From contig VXIS01000279.1 of assembly GCA_008704415.1 (NCBI GenBank), forward strand, positions 1 to 64,000: a DNA stretch of 64,000 nucleotides, given 5' to 3'. Made by a program: the position numbers and the translations under genes. Origin of the DNA: Sphaerosporella brunnea. Lineage: Eukaryota > Ascomycota > Pezizomycetes > Pezizales > Pyronemataceae. Every line of letters begins with the position of its first letter. Position 1 is the stretch's first letter. Below are positions 1-10,888 of the stretch, in pieces. Under the pieces are notes generated by a model. That model was not told the origin of the DNA. It did not search any database and worked only from the letters and a program-made list of their open reading frames with translations.

Positions 1-170
1 CGGACGGGGTTGATCACTCGGTGGACGGAGCGGCGATGGACGGGGTTGCTCACTCGGTGGACGGGGCCGATCACTCGGGCGGGGGGGGGTCACGGAGTTG
101 ATCACCCGGAAGGGGTTGCAATGGACGGGCTTGACCACTCGTACAGGGCGGGGTAGACGGGGTTGATGAG
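1..170 (+). repeat. Degenerate subtelomere-like repeat, cluster 1
   Basis: Imperfect tandem repeats built on GATCACTCGG followed by a variable GGACGGGGTT spacer, with units of roughly 15-30 bases. The same core recurs at 3335-3500 and 15187-15385 (opposite orientation) and at 19430-19610 (same orientation). No coding frame in it is convincing. The cluster runs off the left edge of the window. Confidence 0.7.
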
Positions 171-1689
171 CCAGTGTGGCCGCGCACCGTCTATCACTCG
201 GCCCGCTGGTTCGACACTCCAAAACCTCGGTGCTGAAGCAACACAGCGCGGTCAGCTGCGAAGTTTCCCTGACGCAGTGGAACATGAACGGGCTTCACAC
301 ATGGCGCACCAGCCGCTTTATGAGGACGGTTGCGGCGGTACATGATGTGCAGACGTGGATCAAGACCCCGGCAAATACCTTAACAAACTTTTCTTAATGT
401 ATTAATTTTTTTGAGATTCTGTAGCGCGAGTACACCTTTGCCGCACCACCGCGTCTGCCATTCACCGCCGGCATCGTATTATGCCGTGGTTTGATTCATC
501 CTGCGGCCCAAACCTCTCTGCTCCCATCCTGCTGTTCCTCAGTCCACGTACTACCCACGTCGCAACGCCCGATTTCCAATCTGGAATGATCCGTTTTCGG
601 TTTTTGACATTCTGTTGGTGCGTTGCCGCAAATATTTGCTATTTTTCCATCCTTATTTCCTTCACGGTCAGGAACCATCAGCATCCTGCGATCCATGTGA
701 AGCTCGTTGTCCTAATGCCCCTCGCCGCACGGACTAGAGCGGCACGGGTCTGCAAGAGTCGTGGGGAACGCGAAGTGCATTGCGCAATGCTCTCGCGATT
801 CGCCAGGTCCACGACCTTGTCGCTCATCCTCCAATAATCCACCACCCAAGAATCCTTCCCTCCCTTGCAGCGCGGACAAAATCCTCCAGCAGCACCTCAC
901 ACATCGCCTCACGCTCCGGCCCCAACTCTCGCAAATCGATGCTGGAGCGTATCCCGGTGGAGCACGCGCGCCTCATGGATCCGCTCCAGGCCAGCGATGA
1001 TGGCGTTGACCAGCACCGCAGATCAAGGCTGGAGCATATTTTGGTAGACCATGCCAACCTCATGGATCCACTCCAGGTCAGCTATGATGGCGTTGACCAC
1101 CGCCGGCTGCTCCACCGGTTGTGGGTCACGTGCCGGGTTGGATATTTGGAGGGGTTTCGTTCTGTTTTTTGTTTCCTTTCTTTCTTTTTCTCTTCACTGA
1201 ACCTCTGTATTACAGCCTAAGTACATCTGTCCACCTCCTCGAATCTTGTCTCGAATCTCGTGCTCGGCACCTCTCAATCCTCGTCTTCGATCCCCGTCTC
1301 CGACCGAAACCCTTGCCCACACGAGTACCTTGAGCATCTTCAGCTTACCCTCCGCCTCTCACCGTTACAGTGGGTTGCAAAGTAGGTGATGCGCGCACGT
1401 TTTCGCACATCGTATCAGGAATTCGCGCGATGTTCGGCATCGGCGGCATCGTCTCGCGCGCGTTTCCAGCTGTATGGGAGGAGACATTTGCGGCGGCAAA
1501 GTGGCAGCCTCGATGAGTGTGGGCGCCGCAGGGGGCAGGCACGATGTGTAGTCCTGGGTGGTTGGTGTCGTTGTTGCTCTAGGTAGCAGTTGTCGTGGGG
1601 GACAAGATGCTGGATGCAATGTCAATAAACACGGCGTCGGCGGTTGCCACACCAACGGCTGACTCAACCACGTTGGTCAGAGACGTTGT
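171..1689. other. No gene recognised
   Basis: Only short overlapping frames on both strands without recognisable domains, and no paired splice signals that extend them. A short near-duplication lies near 950-1080 (two copies of a segment beginning CTGGAGC and containing CTCATGGATCC). I see nothing else supportable. Confidence 0.5.
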
Positions 1690-1950
1690 CTCCGCATCTT
1701 ATCCTACTACACACCTATATAAACATCTTATCTGACTTACCGTCTTGTCTGCATATCTTATCGACATCGCCAATCTACACATTGTATCTCTGCATCTCAT
1801 CTTACCACGCATCTCATCTACCCATCTCATCTTGCCACCCATCTGATCTACACATCTTATCCGCATCACGTATCTATGCATCTTAAGGACCCGGATTATG
1901 TGCAGATCGTATCGCCGCATCTTATCTCGGCATCGCATACGCCACACCAA
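1690..1950. repeat. Degenerate CATCTTATC-type minisatellite
   Basis: About 260 bases of pyrimidine-rich sequence in which CATCTTAT or CATCTCAT recurs roughly every 10-20 bases with variable spacers. The open frames across it (1644-1886 plus, 1699-1986 minus) are by-products of the repeat and are not called as genes. Confidence 0.6.
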
Positions 1951-3334
1951 ACGTGCCAGATGTAACCATCTGTATTGCAGGACCAAGATGATTGTGAATA
2001 AAGCGATGGCGCAAGAATGATGACATCCAAGTGCTGGCCATTTCCATTTCAGGGCCCGTCTGTATTTGCGGTATTCAAGAGATCACAGCCATATGGCAAA
2101 AATATATTTTCGCTTCAGCGGGGGTGGTTTTGATTCGGCAGCAATCTCCACCCAACAGCAACACGATCATTACTGTAGCACCAGAAAGAATAATTTTTGC
2201 TGCCCTGGGGCGGCGCGCTTACCGTGATGTTTGACAAGCAGCCATGCCGAACCTCCAGGTTGACCACACAAGTGTTTGTGCGCGAACTCCTGCAGAGCGA
2301 TACAAATACAAGGCGCTTCGTTGCAGGGCTGCGCATTCAACCTTCCGGGTTCGTCGCACTCTGGAAATGGATCCAAGATGCGGGTCTTTTGCGGGCGTCC
2401 CGTAAAGGCAATCAAACAAGCGCGGAAAGGAAAGCACAACCTTTTCCCTCCCCTTCTCCACTTGCATCCTTCCTCTGCCTCCTCGTCGTGTCACTCATCG
2501 TTCCTGTCCCTCATCGTTTCTGTCCCTCATCGTTGCTGTGCCTCCCGTGTCGTCGCCCTCCTCGTTTCCCCACTTGATCTTTATACTTCTCTGCCCGGGT
2601 GCAGCAGCAAAGCTGCTGACAGCTCCTCGCAGCCTCCAAGAAGCTACTGAAAAAGGGGCCGCGTGGGTGAGAGCGAAACAAGCACGTACGTGGTGCGGAA
2701 CAGACGGGAGCGAGCTTGGCCGGACCGTTACGGTGCTCGGGCGGGCGGAGTCAGCCGGCACCCTAGAACCGAAGCCGACCCGGCGGCGGTGCCCGGCCAC
2801 CCATCACGGTGCAGCGTCTCTGTTGGTAGCCCACGGCGCACTGTTAACATCCACGGCAACGTGAAGTGTGTGTGAAGATGGTGTTCCTGCCACATGTCTG
2901 GCGAGGCTTGTGTGATCCCTCAACAGTACTGGGAGCTTCACCATTATGGAGAATCCCTCACACTTATACTCGGAGTTGCGGGCCTTCTTGGTTTTGCCAG
3001 GCTACCCGAACTGTGATGCGATAATCCTGCTCACCAGTCCACCGGAGCTGCTGAGCGAACCAGCAAGCAGCAGACGGCAACAACTATAGGCGGACCCTGG
3101 CGCTTCTGGCAGTGGAATCCCGCTGGAAATTAAAGGGACGTGCAGTCATGGCAAGAATCAGTAGTTGGCGTTGGGTGTCTCGCTTATCTCGCTTGTGGCG
3201 CTTGTTAGCCGCAGAGAGGCGCAAATCCGCCAATATGGGATTGATACACTCAGAGCCCATCAAAGATCCGTCAGAATGCCAAAACTCGTTGTATCGACGC
3301 TGAATGACCCATGCCAGCCGCGTCCGAGTGCTTT
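1951..3334. other. No gene recognised
   Basis: Several overlapping frames of 90-125 codons occur on both strands between 2170 and 2875. None has a recognisable motif. The stretch 2440-2600 is rich in CCTC/TCGT pyrimidine runs, which keeps several frames open by composition. Confidence 0.45.
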
Positions 3335-3500
3335 GTCTCAACCCCATCCGAGTGACTAACCCTGTCCGTGCCAGCCCCGTGCCAGTGATCTTCCGAGTCC
3401 ATCGCAGGCCCGTCCAAGCGATCAGCCGTTTGACCCGTTTGAGTGATCAACCTCATTCATCTCAGCCCCATCCGAGTGATCAACCCAGGTGCGTGCTAGC
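3335..3500 (-). repeat. Degenerate subtelomere-like repeat, cluster 2
   Basis: The complement of the 1-170 repeat: CCGAGTGATCAACCC-like cores are repeated with variable spacers. It lies about 90 bases from a two-unit TTAGGG run at 3588-3599, which suggests a telomere-associated repeat. Confidence 0.65.
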
Positions 3501-3587
3501 AACCCCATCACCAGTTCAAAGTCGATGTGAGCGGCGCCGGGCGTGCTGAAAGTGAGCAGGATGTGATTTTCGCTGACGCCATGGGGC

Positions 3588-3599
3588 TTAGGGTTAGGG
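3588..3599 (+). repeat. Short interstitial telomere-like run (TTAGGG x2)
   Basis: Two TTAGGG units. On its own this could be chance, but it sits close to repeat cluster 2, and the same association occurs at 19408 and 19577 beside cluster 4. Confidence 0.5.
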
Positions 3600-6375
3600 C
3601 CATTTTGCGGAGGTGCACATGAACCGGTGGCCTTCTGCGTCAGGGTTTGAGTGGGTTCCTAATTGCAGCAGCGGCTACGCGATATTTAGATGCAGCGACA
3701 TATGCTCTCGCCATGAACACCGCTATCATAATCGTCGCGTGCTGCGCGTGCGCCAGTTCTGTCTCTTCCATCCTAAACTCATTTGTACATCCACACACTC
3801 CGCCAGAACTGGTGAGCCAACGCTTGAGTGCCCAACCCCACCAGGATTATAGAGCTGTGGCGTCGCTGGAGATGATGAGTGACTGTCACGACCCCCGATC
3901 CACCACCTATCTACCACTCTAGCCCGAGAGGCAAACTGACAACCGTGCTTGCAGGGTAACAGGGCTACTGACATTTATACAAGGCCACAGCAGTGATTTC
4001 GATTCGCACATAGCGATTTGCAAACAAGAGGGTTGAATAGTACTCCGACTACTCGTTGGGGTTCATTCTAACGCGCGACCGGCCTTGTGACACTTCCGGC
4101 AAGTTCTCCACTGTCTCCACGACCTCTTGCACAACGTACGCATAGCATGTAGCAGTATCTCCTCTGCCAGTTGGACAGACGCAGACTTGAATTGGGGTTG
4201 TGTGCAGTGAATGTCAATAGTGTTGCCCTTGACCTGCGACGTGTTAGCAACCTAGGACTTTTTGAGTTGACTCCTGACCGAAATACCTGGCCAAAGTCAA
4301 ATCTTGATTCATGACGGGCGGTCATAGTGTTTGATAGAGTTCACCACAAGGATGCTCCAGCTGAAACTGCTATCATAATGCCAATGAGGCACAGGAAGTG
4401 GATCCTGGTAAATCGTGGTCCGCGGTTTCAGGACTGAATGGACACCACTACTTCCAGCCGATGTTCCTCATAGCCAGCCCGCAATCCGCCCGTCGCTATT
4501 GTAAACAGTCCGGCGTAACAGGACAACCGCCCGGCTGTGGCTCTTTCGCAGCTCGCCTGACCAGCATGGCTTTTTCCTGCTGGCTATCACAAACACTGAC
4601 TCGAAGAACGATACCATGCCACTGGTGCTCTGACGAACAGATACGTGCCATGATGGTTGAGGCTAGAGGTGGCAGCCACAGCAAACGTCAGCGCCAGGGT
4701 TGCTTTGCGCGGTCCACCTCATCTTTCACCTTCACCTTTACCATATACATTACTACCATGAACACATCGCAATAGAAACGCTCTTCCTCAAGGACATATA
4801 CGAAGCCGCGGGGGTCGAGAAGTTGCCCGCCCACCCCGTACGCATCCTACTCCTCCAGCACGCGCCAGACAATCGTTGACAGAGCATTTCTGGTTGGGGG
4901 AGTCTGTTCTTGGGACAGGCGATGAGGCGCCGCGTGCTCCTCCGCCCCCTGGGCAATGTGGCCACGGTGTAGGAGGTGCTCCCGGTCCTCTACATGTTCA
5001 GCGAAAAGACACAGCTGTAGAAGTCTGTGCATGTGTTGCTGCGATATGCCATGCAGAACCTGGACGCAGCTTGGTACTGTGCGCGCGCTCCGGCCTCTCC
5101 CAACCCAGCACCACTCGGGAATCAGCAAAGAATGCACCGGATATTGCAGGCGAATCCTAGCGGGTTTGGATGCTCATTGGAACGATGCAGCTGTCGCGGC
5201 GGATAGCAAGATCACTTGCTGAAATGAACGTCTTTGACGGTCAAGTGACGCTCACCGCCGGCCCGGTAATGCGGTTCAAACAGCTCACCGACGTCGTCGC
5301 ACATACAGCTGTGACCAGTCACTGCATCCTTCCCCGGGATGGAAAACGAATCGCCTATGTCGTGGATACCGGGATTGCATCCCGCATTGAGTACGATATG
5401 ACCGCCCACGGTATAGGCATGCTGCCTCTTTGGGTGGTCATAATGGAAATACCACCGCTTCCCGGGCCCAGAGCTGGTAGGCATCCCGTCTTCCTGGAGT
5501 TTCCACGTATCCCCGAGTGCGCGGGTTCTGTAGATCTGTTCCCCTACACCTCCAGACCGCATGGTGGGTCGGCATCCTGTCGCCGTGTGCTCCCGGGCCG
5601 TTTCTTGGCATCTACGGACGTCCAGGCCACGCGGCGCGTTGATACATCGACCTTTTATGCGGTATTGTTACTATGAATGAGGCACCTCTACGCTGGCACC
5701 TCGAGTTTTGCGGTGAAAGTGTAAAGATTGCGGTGTGGGACAAGGCCAAAACAGAGACACTAAGCTATACATGTGCGTTTTTGATGTCAATGCGAACCTG
5801 CCGTCACAGCTTAATTTCCAGATACCTTTCACTGGCGCCCAGACTACACAGACTGAGACTGCACGGCGACGTGCCTGCCTGCGCTCGATAACAAAATCAT
5901 GGCGTATTACTGGGATCATGGAGATGCGCAAGATAGAACGATGAGCCGGATGAACATAAACAGCCGAATCAAAAGGATCAATCTGAGGAACAAGTGCGGG
6001 AGTCTTGCCAGATGACTCAGAGTGCTCGTAATCAATGAGGAATTGCTGGTCACCGATGAGATGCAACTGGGACTATGCCAACAAGCTTCCACAGAACAAG
6101 CATTGCGCGGCTCTTCAATGGCGAGGTACGCGGCCCCGCCCTGATACCATCACCGCCAAGCTGAATACGAGGAGGCAAAGCGTTTAGCAGCGTCGAAAAA
6201 TGCTGACGTGGCAGCGGAAGACGAGGCTGCTCAGAGTGAACATGATGCCACATAGTAGGTTGGTTCAAACGTCGACGGAGCGTGAGAAGTCAAGAAGCAG
6301 ACAAAAATCTGGGCAAGTGAGAGTACAAAGTACGGTGTTGTGCGTGATCGATCCAACAACAGCATATGTCCAGCA
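3600..6375. other. No gene recognised
   Basis: The longest frames are 5170-5676 (plus, 168 codons) and 5212-5562 (minus, 116 codons), which overlap antiparallel. Neither has a recognisable domain, so I do not call either. A short, diverged repeated AACCGCTATGG-like segment begins further right at about 6630, inside the next element. Confidence 0.4.
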
Positions 6376-6377
6376 TA

Positions 6378-6407
6378 TGGTGCAAGCGGTTTCAAACCGA
6401 CCTGTCG
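6378..6407 (+). repeat. Left terminal inverted repeat of the Tc1-like element
   Basis: Thirty bases beginning TGGTGCAAGCGG, matching the complement of 7885-7914 except at three positions, all C/T transitions. Preceded by TA. Confidence 0.8.
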
Positions 6408-6798
6408 GCAGGCTCCGCTTGGTGGAAACAGCGACAACTGTTAATTCACGATCAAATAACTGATTACCGCGTGAGAACTCTAAGGAAGCCTCGCTCCCGT
6501 CCGCTAAATATGATGTGCTCGGTAAGACTGAGGGCCGCGCTTGCACCAGTTACGCAATCTCGTGATGAATTTGAAGACTCGCGATGACGGATCTGGAAAG
6601 CTGAGACCATGTAAAATCGCAACGGCGTCGCTATGGCCAGCTGTCAACCGCTATGGGCTGCAGTCAACCGCTATGGTCAGCACTATGGCCAGATGCACAG
6701 CTCAGTCTTGTCGTGGGGTGAAATCACCATTTTTTCTGCTGTTCGCTGCCCCCAAACTCTTGAAACAACACACAGGACACCCGCAGCCAGCAACAGCA

Positions 6799-7785
6799 AT
6801 GGGGAGAGTGAGCAAAAGGACTACCATTTCACCACAAGCGACAGCTATTTACAAGCGTAGGCGTCTGGTTGAGGCTGCAGCCTTGGCTGTGTTTCAGGAT
6901 GACCTGGAGAACGAAGGAGAGGCAGAAGAGGACGAAAGTGACCGGGAGGCCACACATAAATCTCTAGAGACCTACATCAACCCGTTTCAAGTCCATAATG
7001 GAGGAGACTCCGACCCTGAGTCGGAAGCAGCACCATTGCCAAAACAACCTCCACAAACTGGACAGCAAACATGTCTTCGGGTGTCAAGACCGAAGAGAGT
7101 TGAGCTTCTCAAAGCGGGTATGCAACCAAGATATTATAATTGTTTACATAGATGATCGCTGAAGCTGTTTTGCTGACGCTGTTTCAGCCCTTGCAGACGT
7201 GAAGAAGCTGCTTTCATCCGAACGGAAGTGCTCCGCTGGCCAAGATTATACCCGCCATCTCCAGGTAAAGGCCTTTATCAGTGTGCAGCTGGCACATACT
7301 GGGCTTCGCGGCCACTGCGCAAAAACCCCACCTGTGCAGAGGGTGCACCTGGGCGAAACTGCTGTGCGACGGCCATCCTGTCGGCGCAGCCAGATTCCAA
7401 GGCACAGACAAGCCACCTAGAGGAAGCGGTAGAGGAAGAGGGACACATTGCCCTATTTTACCCAAAATATCATTGTGAAATGAATTGGATAGAATATTAC
7501 TTGGGCGCTTGCAAGAAATATGCCCGCAAGCACTTCCGTCCCCCCCGCGCATCGCATGCAATTCAGACTAACGTCATTGCACTCACAGGACTACGCCAGG
7601 TTGTTCCAAAAGCGCTGGAATCCGTTAAGCCATCGTTGATTTTCAAGTATTGGAGACGCACCCAGCGCAGCATCCAGGCTTACCGGGAAGGGGCTGTGTT
7701 TGGCGACAATCTGTATAAGGAACGGGGACAGCAGGAACGGGGGCGGCTGCGGCTGCGGGGCAGGCATGACGAAAGGTTTACATAA
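6799..7785 (+). pseudogene. DDE transposase remnant, amino and carboxy ends only
   Basis: The frame starting at the ATG at 6799 begins MGRVSKR and is basic then acidic, like the start of the long fungal DDE transposases; it stops at 7155. A second frame (7228-7785) carries the diagnostic carboxy end: a CCA..IL..QPD segment, then LFYPKYHCEMNWIEYY, the fungal version of the ELNPIE block that holds the last catalytic acid (E of NWIE), then a basic tail. A segment resembling an ADVKKLLSSERK region lies near 7195-7300 in another frame. The first two catalytic acids and several hundred residues between the ends are absent, so this cannot encode an active transposase. The family is recognised from the motif; the deletion is inferred from the usual length of about 800 residues or more. 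Confidence 0.65.
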
Positions 7786-7884
7786 AATTGACTCTCAGGG
7801 TCCCCACCACTTCGCACGCTTCGACCACTTTCTGCGCCCTCCGCACGCTATCAAAGTCACGGAAACTCTCAGCGAAACTCGCAG

Positions 7885-7914
7885 CGACGGGTCGGTTTGA
7901 GGCCGCTTGCACCA
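7885..7914 (-). repeat. Right terminal inverted repeat of the Tc1-like element
   Basis: Partner of 6378-6407 and followed by TA. The three C/T differences between the ends fit an old, decaying copy. Confidence 0.8.
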
Positions 7915-7916
7915 TA

Positions 7917-9316
7917 CGACACCGAAACCTGCCGAAAGCGCAAGATAAAACCGAGAGTGTGGGTTGTCCAGGATACCACAACATGAGGCGACCGTAAGGC
8001 ACGGTAATACTGTGTTGACCGTGATTTCTATTACTAGCTGCGCAGTCTCTCTACACCTGCCCAGAGATACATGATACAGAAAACAAGAGAAGAACGAGAG
8101 CAGCCGATCTACCACATAAAGGTGACAGAAAAAAAAGCCTGAAAAACCGCGCAAAAAGACCGAAAAAAAAGCCCAAACAACTGCGCAACGAGACCCAAGC
8201 CAATCCACCTCACAAACACCCAGCCAACACATTGCAGAAACACTCTTCCCAATTCACCACAGACTGACAAATCCTACAGTAGACGGAATAGACGCTCAGG
8301 AGCCAAGATTGAACGAAGAGCGCGTTTGCTTGAACCTTCCTCTTCGTGGTTGCAGCTAGCACTGAATTTTGCGTTTGTCTGGACGGGCATCCATTTTAGT
8401 CTTCACGGTGTCAGTGAAGTGTTGCGACAGAGCACCGACAGAGGTTTGCATCTTTCTTACATCATCCGGTGGGAACGGTACCACGCTGCGGGCAGCACGA
8501 ACCTAGTGGGGCGGCAGCGGACGAGGAGGAGCAGTACTGGCGCACATTTTGTGTTGCAGTTCGCTCGCCCAGCCTTTCCAGGTCAATTGCTTCCGAGACT
8601 CTGCAGAGTATGCAGTGTCATCACAGCACGCCTGCCCTGCCGAACTGTGTCTTGTTCGAGTCACAACACCCTCAAATGTCCACGGTGCAATAACTGCCTA
8701 CGTGTATTGTGGATAGACCAATTGGGTTGCACAGTGTCCCTTCTAGCCTGCCCTCCCGCCCAAGGTGGAAATATGTATGCTGTCACAGATCTCTGTGTCT
8801 ATCGGTCCAGCCGTTGGTAGTTCACCCGCATCGTACGCCAGTTTCCTTTTCCCGGATGGCCGTCCAGAACATAAAATCACGTGGAAGAACGTACTGCTCA
8901 ATAAAACCCCACAAACACAACAAACCACCGACACAACCAAACATGCCTCAATAATCAACAACAAACTGGTTGGTCGGAGCAAGCAGAGCCCTCTGCCTCC
9001 AAAGGACGACTGAGGCTGAGTAATGCGATTAATGTGCACCCCTTCAGTGACTTTCGCAGGTCGATCTCGACCAGAAGGAGGAAACTTTAATCCGATTGTT
9101 CGAACATGACATCACCCAAGTAAAACCAGTTGCCTCGTTATTACCAGTTGTTGAACAGGTACTCCCACAGAGGAAACACTCAGATCGCCGACTGGTGAAG
9201 TGAACTAAACAATCAACAACAAATAAGAGACAAAGTGTGGATAAACAGCTTCCTGCTCGGCGTCCAAATACATTGCGTCTTATGCTTGAACATGGTTCTC
9301 CAAAAATAGTTCAAGT
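7917..9316. other. No gene recognised; isolated MULE-end fragment inside
   Basis: No frame here has a recognisable domain. 8326-8820 (plus, 164 codons) is open but unsupported, and the A-rich stretch 8040-8240 keeps the complementary frame open. The one identifiable item is the 19-base MULE inverted-repeat fragment at 7964-7982. Confidence 0.4.
7964..7982 (+). repeat. Fragment of a MULE terminal inverted repeat
   Basis: TTGTCCAGGATACCACAAC is identical over 19 bases to the inner part of the MULE inverted repeat at 15804-15822. No second end was found nearby, so it is probably a relic of another copy of the family. Confidence 0.5.
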
Positions 9317-9725
9317 ACTGGAGAACTTCCCGTAAGTCTATTGGGGCAGGATAGCAAGTGGGGAAATCTGGAATAGCAAAGCAATAGAACGGGGTGCTTC
9401 CCGTTAGATTCACTCAAAAACTAAAGTTTCTATTAATCTACGCCCTCAGAAGTGACAAGGATGATTCCGGGATGAGAAAGAGCGGGCCCGCCGTAAATTA
9501 ACAGTTGCCGTAAGCCGCGGGTCCGGCATGCGGGGAGACCAGGGGGGCGGCGACGACAAAGGCGCGGCGAGATGCCAATCCATCTTGCTATCGCCTTGCT
9601 ATTATAAATGATGGGGTGGGCACCCCATACCCTATCGCTTGAGATATCGGTCGAATAGCTACCCCTGACTATTGCGCCCGAAATTTGCTATCCGGACCCG
9701 ATAGCCTGACGGGAAGTTCTCCACT
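9317..9725. mobile_element. MITE-like element with 3-base ACT duplication
   Basis: The element is 9320-9722 (403 bases). Its ends begin GGAGAACTTCCCGT on both sides as inverted repeats (14 bases perfect). Similarity then continues imperfectly for about 50 bases, both arms sharing a GGATAGCAA block. ACT borders each end (9317-9319, 9723-9725). No coding frame is present. A 3-base duplication would fit PIF/Harbinger- or CACTA-type elements, but the terminal bases do not decide it. Confidence 0.6.
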
Positions 9726-10381
9726 GTGTACAGGGCAAATTCTTGGTTTGCCGTAGCATTGTTTGTGCATGGGTATTTAGTCAAGTGCCGGAAATGCAAA
9801 CCCTAACAGCAGAGTCTCAATCCCAGTTATTGGTTGGATCTTTTCGGCCGTGAGAGTTACTCCAGAGCAGGATTCTCGGTTTTTGATGAACGCCGTCAGC
9901 TGATTCCGTGGATATCCCATACCTTTACGACCATCGTTTTCTAGGGACCTCAAACGTGGCCTGAAATGTGGAATTTACAAAGAGGTAGCCCGGAAATAAC
10001 ACTCAATGGACGTCAAAATAGGGCCCTTTGATGCATCAACTGCCGCATATGCTCGACTTTAAGACATAAGCGTTTACGCTGTTGGATTCAAGTAGGCGCG
10101 AACCATTTCATAAGCGAACACGCAATGATATCGAATTGCTATTGGTCCGGCAGGACACACGACAGACGCCAGGACCCAAGAGGGGTGTTTCACTGCCAAA
10201 ACGGGGATTTGGGTTCCACACATCATGAACCCATGGCAGTAGATACCTAGGTTTGTCGGAGACTTTTCAATGCATTTCAACTAGGCCAGGTGCTGGCAGG
10301 CGGAGGTGTTGAATGTCCGTTGCCCGCCACGCAACAATCATCACGACACATGCCTCCCAAAAGAGGAAGTAAACTGCTTAG
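9726..10381. other. No gene recognised
   Basis: Short frames only; no repeat structure, splice pair or domain motif could be supported here. Confidence 0.5.
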
Positions 10382-10888
10382 TTGTCACTTGTTCCCAACC
10401 TAGATCTGTGCGTTTGTTTTAAGTTGAAAATTGATGTCTGTAGGTGGGGTCGTTCAAGGGATATACCCACGCAGGCTGATTCTTACATGGCAGTGAGTGA
10501 ATCACACATGATCATTGACCCCATTGCAACACCAAAACGCAGGGACACCACGTCCAATGGAGCGGCACACGGCGTTAAGAGAAACCAAGACCCACCGGGA
10601 TGCTAGGGAATTCGCAGGCAGAGGATCATTGAACAGATAAAAGGAAGCCTGGCACTGTCTCCCCCATCTGGTAGGGACCACCAATCGACATGTAACCTGG
10701 CAAACGAGGACCAACTGAGTGAGTTTATGAAAAGGCATTTTTCGGTGACGTGGGGCAACACAGAGTTCGAAATGTATGGCGATCGGAAGCTTGTTTCCAG
10801 GATTCTCCGTGTTTGTATCATTTGTAGCGATCAATCCCAGTTAGAGACGGAAAGGGCGGGTTCCACTTGTCATCTCTTTTCAGTGTGA
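10382..10888 (+). pseudogene. Unrecognised protein-like frame interrupted by one TAG
   Basis: One reading frame runs from 10382 to the TGA at 10886-10888 and is broken only by a TAG at 10604-10606. The part after the stop (about 93 codons) reads like a soluble protein, with EQIKGSLALSPPSG early and FEMYGDRKLVSRILRVCIIC near the end. No ATG lies between the stop and that part, so it is either a pseudogene with a nonsense mutation or an exon whose splice acceptor lies before 10620. I do not recognise the family. The compositional argument is weak, hence the low confidence. Confidence 0.3.

Larger units (their letters stand above)
6376..7916 (+). mobile_element. Internally deleted Tc1/mariner-like DNA transposon with TA duplications
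   Basis: The element proper is 6378-7914 (1,537 bases). Its 30-base ends, 6378-6407 and 7885-7914, form an inverted repeat with 27 of 30 positions matching, starting TGGTGCAAGCGG. Each end is bordered by TA (6376-6377, 7915-7916), the target duplication of Tc1/mariner-type elements. Inside are the two ends of a DDE transposase gene (separate entry) with the catalytic middle missing. This makes it a non-autonomous deletion derivative. The boundaries are seen directly; the superfamily is inferred from the TA duplication and the carboxy-terminal motif. Confidence 0.75.

Noticed and set aside
5170..5676. 168-codon plus open frame and antiparallel 116-codon minus frame
   Set aside because: Both strands open, neither with a recognisable domain. 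I could not choose, so neither is annotated.
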